A stretch of DNA of 64,000 nt from Larkinella rosea (GCF_003858635.1 NZ_RQJO01000008.1:1701194-1765193), one strand, 5' to 3'; shown: positions 27,184 to 35,874, counted from the first letter of the stretch. Made by a program: numbers and translations. The notes: generated from the letters alone by a model not told the origin.

Positions 27184-28434
27184 TCAACTTGTCCATTGGG
27201 GTGGGTTCGGGCGTTTAAGCCCGGTTTTCTTTACCTGCATTGCTACCCACCAGAACAGGCTGGCCGAAACCGCACAAAGCCCCATGACCAGGAGCCAGAG
27301 CATCGGAAAACCAGCCCCGGCCACCACCTGCGAGCCAATGGCCGGGGCCGTAATCTGGGCGACGGCGTACGCCATGGAATACAACGCCAAATATTGCCCC
27401 CGGTTTTGGGAAGTAGCTCGTTCCACGGTGAACGACTGCATGAAGGGCATCGCCAGCATTTCGCCGAAGGTGTTGATAAAAACCGAAATAACCGCTAAAA
27501 ATGGCCAAAACCCAGCATTCAACAGCAAATACGATAAGCCGACCAGCAATGCGCCAAAAGCGATAATGATCCCTTTCAGCCGGGCATACCGTTTTTCGAC
27601 GGCGTACACCAGCGCCATCTCGGTGAACACAATCATCAGGCCGTTCATCGTCATCAGCAATCCAATTTCCGTTTCTTTCAGGTGTAAAACCTGCTTGAAA
27701 TAGAGCGGAGCCATGCTGAACAACTGCCAGAAGCCAATGGCAAACAGAATGGTGGCCCCCACGAAAATCAGAAATAACCGGTCGCGGTAGGCCGACGAGC
27801 TTCCTTCAGCGGGCCGTTCGGTTTCGTTGGTTGCCGCCACGGATCGATCGGGAACCGGTAAGTACGCCCGCAACACGCCCGCAGCCACGATGCAGGTCAG
27901 GCCGTCGACCCAGAACAAAAGCCGGTAATCGATGCCCGCCAGGTAGCCGCCCAAACCGCCCCCGAGCGACCAGCCGAGGTTGATCGCCAGCCGGTTGAGC
28001 GAGTAGGCGCGGGTGCGGTTTTCGGGGACGCTGTAATACGCAATGGCCGACGACACCGCCGGGCGAAAGGCATCGCCCAGCAGCGTGTAGACGAACACCA
28101 CGCCACACATCGTGTAAAAGTTGTGCGCGAACTGTAAGAATATCAGGAAGAAACCGGAAATCAGCAGGCTGAAAAACTGGATGGGGTAGAACCCGAACTG
28201 GTCGGAAAGCCGCCCGCCCAGAAACGTGCCAACCAGCGCGCCAGCCCCGTAAACCGCCATCACCATACCGGCTTCCGTGACGCTGTAATGCAGGTGCTGC
28301 GTCAGGTAGAGCGTCAGATACGGCAGCACCATCGTACCGGAGCGGTTGATGAGCATGACTCCACCCAGCAACCACACCGGCGCGGGCAAGCCCCGGTACG
28401 CATCCCGATACAAACGCAAACTACGGCCAATCAT
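27184..28434 (-). CDS. MFS transporter, 416 aa
   Basis: Twelve predicted membrane helices with the MFS loop motif between helices 2 and 3 (GTFLGGRLSDQFG) and a long central loop after helix 6 (VPDRSVAATNETERP). The best fit is the DHA1 drug-efflux group. The substrate cannot be read from the sequence. GACCTTTG, one change from the TAnnTTTG box, lies 5 bases before the ATG. If it is the promoter the mRNA would have almost no leader. The gene is followed by a 60-base gap from the DUF1080 gene upstream. Confidence 0.9.
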   Translation of the reverse strand: MIGRSLRLYRDAYRGLPAPVWLLGGVMLINRSGTMVLPYLTLYLTQHLHYSVTEAGMVMAVYGAGALVGTFLGGRLSDQFGFYPIQFFSLLISGFFLIFLQFAHNFYTMCGVVFVYTLLGDAFRPAVSSAIAYYSVPENRTRAYSLNRLAINLGWSLGGGLGGYLAGIDYRLLFWVDGLTCIVAAGVLRAYLPVPDRSVAATNETERPAEGSSSAYRDRLFLIFVGATILFAIGFWQLFSMAPLYFKQVLHLKETEIGLLMTMNGLMIVFTEMALVYAVEKRYARLKGIIIAFGALLVGLSYLLLNAGFWPFLAVISVFINTFGEMLAMPFMQSFTVERATSQNRGQYLALYSMAYAVAQITAPAIGSQVVAGAGFPMLWLLVMGLCAVSASLFWWVAMQVKKTGLKRPNPPQWTS

Positions 28435-28494
28435 GACCGCAAAGGTCAGCGGTTGGCAGGGAATAAAAAAGAAGGATTGCGTATACGGCCGCGA

Positions 28495-29133
28495 TTATTT
28501 CTTCGCCAGTTCCTGCAGGCGAATGTTCCGCCAGCGGACTTCCATGGGGCGCTGCACTTTGGTGCCGTGAACCTGCAGGGCGATAAAACCGCTCGTGGCC
28601 AGCGTATCGGTGTAGTCGGTGGTTTGGACGCCGTTCAGGAAGATCTTCACCTTTTTGCCCATTGCTTCGATCCGGTATTTGTTCCAGTCGAATTTTTTGA
28701 AGGCTTTTTGTCCCGTTGGGTTGTTTTTCAGATCGACCAGCCAGCCGCGCCGGGCTTCGTCGTATAAACCGCCACTCCAGGCACGGGCCGCCGGGTCGAT
28801 CTCGGCCTGGTAGCCGTGAACACGGCCGTTTTTGAAATCGGGGCGGCTTTCACTCCGAAACTGAATACCGGAATTCATGCCCGTATCGACTTTTACTTCC
28901 AGTTCCAGAATAAAATCGTCGTAATTTTTGTCGGTGCACAGGAAGGTATTCTGGGAACCGGGTTTCGAAATGCCGACCACTTCGCCGTTCTCGACGCGGT
29001 AGTCGTTTTTAACCTGCTCCCCGCGAATCGTCCAGCCGGTGAAGTCTTTCCCGTTGAAGAGTTTGACCCATTTTTCTTTCTGGAATGAGCAGAGAATGAG
29101 GGGGATGGAGAACGCGATGAGGAGTTTTTTCAT
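28495..29133 (-). CDS. DUF1080 (3-keto-disaccharide hydrolase type) exported protein, 212 aa
   Basis: A signal peptide (LLIAFSIPLILCSF) precedes a concanavalin-like DUF1080 domain spanning the rest. The markers are WVKLFNGKDFTGWTIRG, FLCTDKNYDDFILELEVK, GMNSGIQFRS and GFIALQVHGTKV. Some members hydrolyse 3-keto-glycosides formed by Gfo/Idh/MocA-type oxidoreductases. One such oxidoreductase is encoded at 44081-45310, but not next to this gene. The upstream spacer is filled by a long hairpin. Confidence 0.9.
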   Translation of the reverse strand: MKKLLIAFSIPLILCSFQKEKWVKLFNGKDFTGWTIRGEQVKNDYRVENGEVVGISKPGSQNTFLCTDKNYDDFILELEVKVDTGMNSGIQFRSESRPDFKNGRVHGYQAEIDPAARAWSGGLYDEARRGWLVDLKNNPTGQKAFKKFDWNKYRIEAMGKKVKIFLNGVQTTDYTDTLATSGFIALQVHGTKVQRPMEVRWRNIRLQELAKK

Positions 29134-29150
29134 GAGTTTAAAAAGAATTG

Positions 29151-29243
29151 TTTCGCAGAGTTTAGCGGAGTAAGATAGAGTTACGCGGAGAAAATGATAA
29201 TAAACTCCGCTTAACTCCCTTTACTCTGCTAAACTCTGCGAAA
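29151..29243 (-). repeat. long hairpin between the nuclease and DUF1080 genes
   Basis: The arms 29151-29173 and 29221-29243 match in 22 of 23 bp. An inner pair, 29178-29190 and 29205-29217, matches in 12 of 13. Each arm is itself built from two related units (AGAGTTTAGCGGAG and AGAGTTACGCGGAG). It occupies a spacer between two minus-strand genes. Confidence 0.9.
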
Positions 29244-29256
29244 TAGCTCTTTCTAC

Positions 29257-29835
29257 TCACTCCGGATTCACAAAAATCTTCGGATCGGAGATTAGCTCGC
29301 GGTGTTCTTCCAGAAATTGTTTGAAAAGCCGGATCTCTTCGAGTTGTTTTTCAATGGGATGCGTCAGCGAATAACTCTCGACGTACACCTCTTTGAAATC
29401 GGTAATCAGGTATTCCATCAACCGGATGCCGCGTTTTTTCAGCGCGTGGAGGTACAGATTCTGGTGGTTGAACGCAAACCGGGGATGTTGGTACGATGCG
29501 GTGGTTTTAATATCGACGGCCTTGAATTTCCCGATCAGATCGACATAGCCGTAAAACAGCACGTCGTCGATTTCGTATTGGCAATACACCTGCGTTTCGA
29601 CGATGGGGCGGGGCAGGTGTCGGCGAAACTTTTCGAGAATATCCGGGTTGAACCGTTCCTCTTCCTCGCCCTTGATCACGGCATCTTCAAACCGCACTCC
29701 GCGTTCCTGCGCCACCGTGGCCGGACCTTGAACCCGGTTGATGGTGTCGAGCAGTTGTTGCATGGTGAAATTTCCCCCGGACAGGTAACGGGAAAAGGTG
29801 TTCAGCAGGGTCGGGTAAAAGCGATACTTGATCAT
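29257..29835 (-). CDS. PD-(D/E)XK nuclease-like protein, 192 aa
   Basis: The order of motifs fits the RecB/Cas4-like branch of the PD-(D/E)XK superfamily: an early glutamate in RGVRFEDAVI, then GYVDLIGKFKAVDIKTT with the catalytic D, second D and lysine, and a Q motif in HQNLYLHALKK. There are no cysteines for a Cas4-type Fe-S cluster and no helicase domain. It is therefore a stand-alone nuclease, possibly of phage or repair origin. No CRISPR array or cas gene lies in the window. It lies 45 bases from the DMT transporter gene in the same direction. Confidence 0.7.
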   Translation of the reverse strand: MIKYRFYPTLLNTFSRYLSGGNFTMQQLLDTINRVQGPATVAQERGVRFEDAVIKGEEEERFNPDILEKFRRHLPRPIVETQVYCQYEIDDVLFYGYVDLIGKFKAVDIKTTASYQHPRFAFNHQNLYLHALKKRGIRLMEYLITDFKEVYVESYSLTHPIEKQLEEIRLFKQFLEEHRELISDPKIFVNPE

Positions 29836-29880
29836 GGTAACCAGGGAACACGGTTTGCCAGCGGAATTGTTCGCGGGTGG

Positions 29881-30324
29881 CTAATTCTTCACTACCAGTA
29901 TGACGCCCAACACGATCAGCAGAACGCCCATCAATCGCCAGATGGTCAGGCCGTGTTCCTTGAAACCGAGCAAACCGTAATGATCGAGAATAACCGCTGC
30001 CAGCAACTGACCTGCGACACTCAGACTGAGCAGGTTACCTGCTCCAATTCGCGGAACGGTAATGATCACCGTCGTGACGTAAACGGCACCCAGCAAACCG
30101 CCGGTCCATTTCCACCAGCTGATTCCGCGCAGGGCGTCCATCGTGGGGACGGGGGCGCGAAGCGCCAGACTAATCACGGTCAACACCACAAAACCGGAGC
30201 CGAACGAGATCAGAGCCGCCTGAATGGGATGGGAAACCGCCTGCCGCAACTGCGAGTTAACGCCCGATTGCACACTCGTCGCAATCCCGACCAGAAAGGC
30301 AAAAATGAAGTAAATTAGGTTCAT
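29881..30324 (-). CDS. DMT superfamily transporter, DUF606/YdcZ type, 147 aa
   Basis: ATG 30324 starts directly with the first helix (NLIYFIFAFLVGIATSVQSG). The remaining codons upstream would read through the hairpin and are rejected as coding. Five membrane helices in one DUF606 unit are visible, including GVNSQLRQAV and WWKWTGGLLGAVYVT. Proteins of this type act as a dimer or with a second subunit. The substrate is unknown. It follows manA on the same strand, with a long hairpin in the spacer. Confidence 0.88.
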   Translation of the reverse strand: MNLIYFIFAFLVGIATSVQSGVNSQLRQAVSHPIQAALISFGSGFVVLTVISLALRAPVPTMDALRGISWWKWTGGLLGAVYVTTVIITVPRIGAGNLLSLSVAGQLLAAVILDHYGLLGFKEHGLTIWRLMGVLLIVLGVILVVKN

Positions 30325-30330
30325 AAAAAG

Positions 30331-30415
30331 AGGATGAAGGGAGGAAAGGGTAAAGGAAAGAAAGGAAAACGGAGTGAGTTCCATTTCTCCGTTTCTCCTT
30401 TCCTCCCTTCACCTT
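30331..30415 (-). repeat. long purine/pyrimidine hairpin between manA and the DMT gene
   Basis: GAAGGGAGGAAAGG (30336-30349) pairs with CCTTTCCTCCCTTC (30397-30410), and ACGGAG (30369-30374) with CTCCGT (30387-30392). The left arm has about 15 extra bases made of GGAAAG-like units. One strand of each arm is almost pure purine. The element overlaps the end of manA and the 5' end of the DMT transcript. Confidence 0.85.
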
Positions 30416-31393
30416 TTAAGGTACGTAGGATTCCAGCACCGTCATGTCGCCGTCGGGGAGGAGCGTGACCTGCTTGGCCGTGGCCGGAAGGAGCGCGCAT
30501 TGGCCCATTTTCAGCGGAATCCGGTAGCCGTCGCCGGTTTCGATGGTGAGCGAACCGCCTACACAAACCAGGATGACGAACGAATCCAGGTGCGTGTAAT
30601 CGTGCATTACTTCCTGGTCGAAATTCAGGACATTGGTAACAAAATAATCACTGGTAACGGCGTTGACGCTCGCATTCAGTTGCGGATCGTACTGCGTTTT
30701 GTAGTGATCATAATGGGTATAGTTGATGGCGTCGACGGCCAGTTCGGTATGCAGTTCGCGCTTCTGTCCCTTGTCGTCGGTGCGGTCGAAGTCGTAAATC
30801 CGGTACGTAATGTCGGACGTTTGCTGGATTTCGGCCAGCAAAATACCTTTTCCGATGTAGTGAACGCGACCCGCTGGCAAAAAGAACACATCTCCGGCGC
30901 TAACCGGTTCGATGTTCAGCAGCTCCATCAGTGTATTGTCGGCGACGGCTTTCACGTATTCGTCCTTGGTCACTTCCCGATTAAAACCGGAGTTCAGCGT
31001 GGCACCTTCGTCGGCTTCGAGAATATACCACATTTCGGTTTTGCCGAAACTATTGTGTCGCTTTTTCGCCAGCTCGTCGTTCGGATGCACCTGAATCGAG
31101 AGGTCGTCGTTGGCGTCGATGAATTTCACCAGCAGCGGAAATTCGTTGCCAAACCGCTCGTAAACGTGTTTGCCGACCAGTTCTTCTTTATACTTTTCCA
31201 GCAGTTCCTGGAGGCTCTGGCCTTTCAGCGGACCTTCGGCTACGACGGAAATATTCCCCGCGACACCGGAAATCTCCCACGTCTCCCCGCAATTGGGCAG
31301 GGGTGAAAAATCTTTGCCCAGCACGGTTTTTATTTTCTGACCGCCCCAGATTTTATCTTTGAAAATGGTTTCGAACGTGAGTGGATATAGCAT
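30416..31393 (-). CDS. manA: mannose-6-phosphate isomerase, class I, 325 aa
   Basis: A cupin-fold zinc enzyme that interconverts mannose 6-phosphate and fructose 6-phosphate. The zinc-site motifs are visible: IQVHPNDELA with the histidine, GKTEMWYIL with the glutamate, and GRVHYIGKG with the second histidine. The length is that of the short class I form found in Bacteroidota and Bacillus. It provides mannose phosphate for surface glycans. The downstream DMT gene is separated by a hairpin. The M20 peptidase gene ends 3 bases before its start. Confidence 0.95.
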   Translation of the reverse strand: MLYPLTFETIFKDKIWGGQKIKTVLGKDFSPLPNCGETWEISGVAGNISVVAEGPLKGQSLQELLEKYKEELVGKHVYERFGNEFPLLVKFIDANDDLSIQVHPNDELAKKRHNSFGKTEMWYILEADEGATLNSGFNREVTKDEYVKAVADNTLMELLNIEPVSAGDVFFLPAGRVHYIGKGILLAEIQQTSDITYRIYDFDRTDDKGQKRELHTELAVDAINYTHYDHYKTQYDPQLNASVNAVTSDYFVTNVLNFDQEVMHDYTHLDSFVILVCVGGSLTIETGDGYRIPLKMGQCALLPATAKQVTLLPDGDMTVLESYVP

Positions 31394-31396
31394 GGT

Positions 31397-32512
31397 TTAC
31401 AGGATTTGTTCCAACATTCGAATATATAACTCAATTCCCTCTTCAATTTCCCGCAAATAAATGAATTCGTCCGCCGTGTGCGACCGTTCGGAGTGGCCGG
31501 GACCGCATTTCAGCGACGGGCAATCGAGCAAAGCCTGATCGGAAGTGGTCGGCGAACCGTACGTTTCACGCTTCAGCGCAATACCGGCCTGTACAATCGG
31601 ATGGTCGAGTGGAATGCTGGACGGTTTTAACCGGATCGAGCGCGGCTGCACCGTCGAGCGGATATTTTTACGAATCGTTTCGATGATCTCTTCCAGCGTA
31701 TATTGCTCCGTTGCCCGGACATCGACCGTAAATGTGCAGGTATCGGGCACGACGTTGTGCTGCGAACCGGCATTGATAATGGTTACCGACAATTTGATAG
31801 GCCCCAACGTCGGTGATACTTTCGGAAACGGATTGCTGGTCAGCCACTCGATGTCTTTGATGGCGTAATAAATGGCGTTGTCACCTTCGTCGCGGGCGGC
31901 ATGGCCGGATTTGCCTTTGGCCGTACAGTCCAGCACCAGCAGCCCTTTTTCGGCCACGGCGAGGTGCATTTGGGTGGGTTCGCCCACGATGGCAAAGTCG
32001 ATGGGCGGCAGTTCCGGCAGAATCAGTTCCAACCCTTCGCGACCGGATATTTCCTCTTCGGCCGTGGCCGCCATCACGATGTTATAGGCAAGGTCTTTTT
32101 TATCGAAAAAATGGCAGAATGTCCCAATCAGCGACACCAGACAACCTCCGGCGTCGTTGCTGCCCAGGCCGTAGAGTTTTCCTTCGCGCTCGATGGGTTG
32201 AAACGGATCGAGCGTCCACGACGCATTGGGCTTAACGGTATCGTGGTGCGAATTGAGCAACAAAGTGGGTTTGGCGGGATCGAAAAACCGGTTGTGGGTC
32301 CAGACGTTATTTTTTGTCCGTTTGTAGGGAATGCTCCGCTGGCGAAAAAACTGCTCAATGAGCTGGGCCGTGCGGTCTTCTTCCCGGCTGAGCGAAGGCG
32401 TTGCAATCAGCCGCTTCAGCAGATCAATGGCCGCTTCAGTTTGGGTTTCCAGGGAATACGCCGTCAACTGTTTCAACTTCGTACTGCCTGGCCGGGGGAG
32501 GTTATTCTTCAT
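31397..32512 (-). CDS. M20 family metallo-hydrolase (ArgE/DapE-like), 371 aa
   Basis: The di-zinc site is complete: NSHHDTVKP, GLGSNDAGGC, TAEEEISGREG with the catalytic glutamate, and IVGEPTQMH. A dimerisation domain follows (GKSGHAARDEGDNA). The closest match in memory is the ArgE-like deacetylase of Bacteroidota, which works on N-acetyl- or N-succinyl-ornithine or citrulline in arginine synthesis. No other arginine gene lies here to support that. The start overlaps the end of the upstream protease gene by 11 bases, so the two are translationally linked. Confidence 0.88.
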   Translation of the reverse strand: MKNNLPRPGSTKLKQLTAYSLETQTEAAIDLLKRLIATPSLSREEDRTAQLIEQFFRQRSIPYKRTKNNVWTHNRFFDPAKPTLLLNSHHDTVKPNASWTLDPFQPIEREGKLYGLGSNDAGGCLVSLIGTFCHFFDKKDLAYNIVMAATAEEEISGREGLELILPELPPIDFAIVGEPTQMHLAVAEKGLLVLDCTAKGKSGHAARDEGDNAIYYAIKDIEWLTSNPFPKVSPTLGPIKLSVTIINAGSQHNVVPDTCTFTVDVRATEQYTLEEIIETIRKNIRSTVQPRSIRLKPSSIPLDHPIVQAGIALKRETYGSPTTSDQALLDCPSLKCGPGHSERSHTADEFIYLREIEEGIELYIRMLEQIL

Positions 32513-33386
32513 AATACGTAATTCTCAAATCTCGCAGGAACTTCTTGATAATGTCAACGTGTACGCACTGCCCAACGTTCAGAAACGGATAATTGGAGAC
32601 GCGGGTCTGGCGGCCATTTACCGTGACATTCTGATCTTCAATATCAAAACCGAGGTGCAGATGGCGGGTCGAACTTTGCATGCCATAAATGACGCCGTTG
32701 GTATCGAAAAGCGGTCCACCACTCTGACCCCGCAAACCGGGCGTGCTCATTTCAACGCCGACAACCTCGCCGTTCTCGGCCCGCAACCGGGTCACGATGC
32801 CATCGATGGGAAAACGTGGCGTGTTACTGCGGCCGTCGTTGGTCCATTCAATGTCGTCGAGTTCGGGGTTATAGCGGTAATTGGTAAATTCCGGAAACGG
32901 ATATCCCAGCCGGCACAAACTCCGTCCCTGTTTGATTTTGCTGCTGTCACGCAAAAAAACCGCACAGGAATTATACTTAATCTGGTGATAACCTTTGAAT
33001 TGGATCACCGCCAGGTCTTGCGTCGGGTGAAAATGATAAGTAATTTCTGCAATCTGATCGACCGAATTAACGAACTGGTTTTTGATTCGGATAATGCTTT
33101 CCTGCCGCAGGTTATATTTCTGTTCCAGTTCCTCGAGCCGACGGGTATGGTTTTTATCGCGGGCAATGGAACGGCGTTCGCCCTGAAACCGGATGTAGTT
33201 TTGGTGGATGGTATCCGAATTGAGCAGTTGTTCGGCAACGTGTTTGCAGGTGATGGCACACGCCTGTTCGTTCACGAAAAACATGGTTGAACAGGCCGGA
33301 ATAACCTCACTGCTGCCATAGCGCCGGACAATCGATAAAATAGGACGAACGAAAGGGTCGACCCGCTCAATGGCTTCAACGAACAT
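32502..33386 (-). CDS. cytoplasmic trypsin-like serine protease, 294 aa
   Basis: A chymotrypsin-fold protease with a complete triad: histidine in ITCKHVAEQL, aspartate in TQDLAVIQF and serine in RGQSGGPLFD. There is no signal peptide, no PDZ domain and no membrane helix, unlike the DegP/HtrA proteins. It should therefore act in the cytoplasm. Trypsin-like domains of this kind are known as effectors in some bacterial defence and death systems, but no sensor partner is encoded here. The gene is coupled by an 11-base overlap to the M20 peptidase gene. Confidence 0.85.
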   Translation of the reverse strand: MFVEAIERVDPFVRPILSIVRRYGSSEVIPACSTMFFVNEQACAITCKHVAEQLLNSDTIHQNYIRFQGERRSIARDKNHTRRLEELEQKYNLRQESIIRIKNQFVNSVDQIAEITYHFHPTQDLAVIQFKGYHQIKYNSCAVFLRDSSKIKQGRSLCRLGYPFPEFTNYRYNPELDDIEWTNDGRSNTPRFPIDGIVTRLRAENGEVVGVEMSTPGLRGQSGGPLFDTNGVIYGMQSSTRHLHLGFDIEDQNVTVNGRQTRVSNYPFLNVGQCVHVDIIKKFLRDLRITYYEE

Positions 33387-33432
33387 AAATCATCGGTGGT
33401 AAAACGGGCCGCAAGATAGCAAATCCGTGGTT

Positions 33433-34143
33433 TTACAGCTCCGATTTTTTATCGAGTAAGCTCAGAAAGCCTTCGAACTTTTCGCGGTAGGAAGCCCCGA
33501 GTGGGATTTTCGTTGAACCAATGACGATGTTCCGGTAATTGTAGCTGTTGATTTTGGACAGATTCATGAGGTAAGACTTGTGAATCCGGAGGAATCGCTG
33601 CCGGGGCAGGAGGTTTTCCAGGTGCGAAATGATTTCGTTGACCACAATCACCTTCTGATTGATGAAGACCTTGCAATAGGTGCCGAACGCCTGCACATAA
33701 TCGATCGTATCATAATCGAAGCGCTGCATGGAATGCCCCACTTTCAGAAAGATAAACCGGTCTTCGGACACGCTGTTCTGGGCCATCTGAACACCCAGTG
33801 CCCGGTTGATAGCCCGGGTAAAACGCCCGAATGAATACGGTTTGAGCAGGTAATCCGCCACATTCAGATCATAGCTTTCGGCGGCAAATTCGGCATGGGC
33901 GGTGGTGATGATCACCGGCAGGGGCCTTGGAAACGACCGCAGTAGTTCGGTCCCCGACTGATCGGGCAAATGAATATCCAGAAAAATAAGATCAAACGAC
34001 TGTTGCTGCAGGATTGTGGTGGCATCCCGGACGGTGCCGCACACCTGTGGAGGCATGAAAAAAGGTAACTGCGCCAGATATTCCTGCAATATGGTTACCG
34101 CTGATTCGGAATCGTCTACAATCAAAGATTGACGATATTTCAT
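33433..34143 (-). CDS. LytTR-type response regulator, 236 aa
   Basis: The receiver has the acidic pair D10-D11, phosphoacceptor D56 (LIFLDIHLPDQSG), TTAHAEF and the lysine in YLLKPYSF. The LytTR DNA-binding domain covers about residues 135-232 (FLKVGHSMQRFDYDTIDYVQ and FLRIHKSYLMNLSKI). No LytS-type kinase gene is adjacent, so the partner is elsewhere. LytTR proteins bind pairs of direct repeats about 21 bp apart. Such a pair exists at 35875-35907. Confidence 0.94.
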   Translation of the reverse strand: MKYRQSLIVDDSESAVTILQEYLAQLPFFMPPQVCGTVRDATTILQQQSFDLIFLDIHLPDQSGTELLRSFPRPLPVIITTAHAEFAAESYDLNVADYLLKPYSFGRFTRAINRALGVQMAQNSVSEDRFIFLKVGHSMQRFDYDTIDYVQAFGTYCKVFINQKVIVVNEIISHLENLLPRQRFLRIHKSYLMNLSKINSYNYRNIVIGSTKIPLGASYREKFEGFLSLLDKKSEL

Positions 34144-34654
34144 AGGCGCATTTGGACGGTATGAGTGTGCCGTAATTAAGTAACTAATGAAAATCAGGTA
34201 GTAAATATAAGTAATCTGGTTGTTTGTTCAAAGAACGTGCTAGTTATCCCTAACTCAGTGATGAAATAATACTATTTGTGGGCTGTTCATGCGCTGAAGC
34301 GTTCTTTTTGAGTATAAAAGTAATGGTTTTCATAGTAAAGTAGGGGTTTTGACCCCTGGATGAGTAAGTTATTTATTCAATTATGAGTATTTATACCATA
34401 GTAAGTACGATTTGTAGGGTTAATTCAAACGTTGATGCGGTTATCGTTGCTGGGAGGTACAACTGGCGGGGAAATTGTACTTTACAATCATGTAAAATCA
34501 GTAACATCGCCAAGAATTTTAAGTCTGATTAATGCAGGCAGCCAGCTTTTGGCAAGGCCAATTTACCAGCAGGTAATTATCAGACAATTGATTGGAATTT
34601 GAAACCAGAACCTCACGCAACGGAAATAGTATAAAATTTAACTTTCTCAGTCTT
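34144..34654. other. AT-rich non-coding region between divergent regulators
   Basis: This 511-base gap separates the LytTR regulator (minus) from the ECF sigma factor (plus). It is visibly richer in A and T than the genes and has no convincing reading frame. It must hold both promoters and perhaps binding sites. I see no clear TAnnTTTG box with a proper spacer. There is only a small dyad around 34481-34496 (TACAATCATGTAAAAT). Confidence 0.6.
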
Positions 34655-35209
34655 ATGAAACGTGGATTAAGAGATGAAGAATTGATTGGCTCGTATCTGA
34701 CTACCCGCCGGGCCGACTGCCTGGACGCCTTGTATAAACGTTATGTGCACAAGGTGTATGGGAGCTGCCTCACGTTTACCCGCGACCCCGTCAAAGCCGA
34801 AGATTATACGCACGATATTTTCCTCCAGGTGTTTATCAAAATAGATCAGTTTCAGGGACGCTCGGCTTTTTCGACCTGGCTGTTCTCGATTTCGCAGAAC
34901 TATTGCCGTCAGAAAGTCCGGGTCGCAAACCGGCTGACGGTGGTGGCCATCGATGAGATCGATATCGATAATTTGCCGGATTCGGACGGCAGCGATACTG
35001 CCCACGCCATGCTGAATCAGTTGTCGGTGGTGATGGATAAAATTTCTCCGGACCGCATGGCGCTGTTGCAGCTCAAATACGTCGATAACATTGACGTAAC
35101 CGAAATTGCCCGGCAATATAATATCAACCACAGCGCGGTCAAGATGCGTTTGAAACGAACCCGCGATCAGGTGATTGATGCGTATCAGAAACAATTTATG
35201 ATGGACTAA
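34655..35209 (+). CDS. ECF-type RNA polymerase sigma factor, 184 aa
   Basis: ATG 34655 is preferred because the preceding 21 codons are not protein-like. Region 2 is clear (DALYKRYVHKVYGSCLTF, AEDYTHDIFLQVFIKI, FSTWLFSISQNYCR). Region 4 ends the protein (LLQLKYVDNIDVTEIA and INHSAVKMRLKRTRDQ). No anti-sigma gene follows, unlike FecIR pairs. The terminator is 190 bases away, leaving a long transcribed tail. It belongs to the SigW-like general group. The target promoters are unknown. Confidence 0.92.
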   Translation: MKRGLRDEELIGSYLTTRRADCLDALYKRYVHKVYGSCLTFTRDPVKAEDYTHDIFLQVFIKIDQFQGRSAFSTWLFSISQNYCRQKVRVANRLTVVAIDEIDIDNLPDSDGSDTAHAMLNQLSVVMDKISPDRMALLQLKYVDNIDVTEIARQYNINHSAVKMRLKRTRDQVIDAYQKQFMMD

Positions 35210-35401
35210 GCCCTGAACAGGCGGTTCGTTCAACACAATCAAGGCCGGTATCGAATTCACGTCACCAGCGGTTTTCGCTGATGGTTGTGGAAAATAATGT
35301 GGAGTAAGGCCCAACGTTCGGTTCTGCTGCTGCCCGGTTCTTTGGCCCAGTTGGGAAGCGGTTTTCAGGCCATTGTCGGATGGGTATCCCAAACTATAAG
35401 T

Positions 35402-35433
35402 AAGACCCGACCTGCCCCGGTCGGGTCTTTTTA
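35402..35433 (+). terminator. intrinsic terminator downstream of the sigma factor gene
   Basis: AAGACCCGACC (35402-35412) pairs perfectly with GGTCGGGTCTT (35419-35429) over a 6-base loop and runs into a T-tract. It is 190 bases beyond the sigma factor stop. Confidence 0.92.
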
Positions 35434-35874
35434 TAAACGCCAACCTGTAGCCAGGGGCGGTTAGCAATGCCAGGTCGTTCAGCTTCCAACGGTTCAGCTA
35501 CCCATTATCCTGTTTGATTTGGTTGAATGGGTGATTCAAACCGGTAAAATGAGGGAGCAGTCGGTTCCGGTTTTGTTCGTACGATGGAAAATCCTTTCCG
35601 AATTTTACAACCAGGGACGAATCTGGTCCGGCTGCTGGCCGCCACGCGCTATTTTCGACAATTCGCCTTCATTTTTCATCAATTCACCTTATTGCGGTTG
35701 GATTTCACGGATAGGAGGGATTGTTTTGCCCGTATAGCGGATGGCTTCTCTTTTTCTAAATCGCCATCTTATTGATCGATAAAAATGGGCCGGAAGGCAC
35801 AACGGCGGAGTTTTGTGATAACCTTATGAAAAACGTTTCAACCAGTTATTTTAACTCTTTTTAGCGCGATTTGT

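Noticed and set aside
29151..29243. possible CRISPR-like repeat at the AGAGTTnnnGCGGAG units
   Set aside because: Only two units per arm, arranged as an inverted repeat, with no regular spacers and no cas genes.
29302..30318. 338-codon open frame on the plus strand across the nuclease and DMT genes
   Set aside because: It spans two real genes and the gap between them; the composition is that of an antisense frame.
35519..35775. two overlapping open frames of 60-70 codons in the long gap after the sigma factor gene
   Set aside because: No start context, no family and atypical composition; both frames compete for the same bases with no clear winner.
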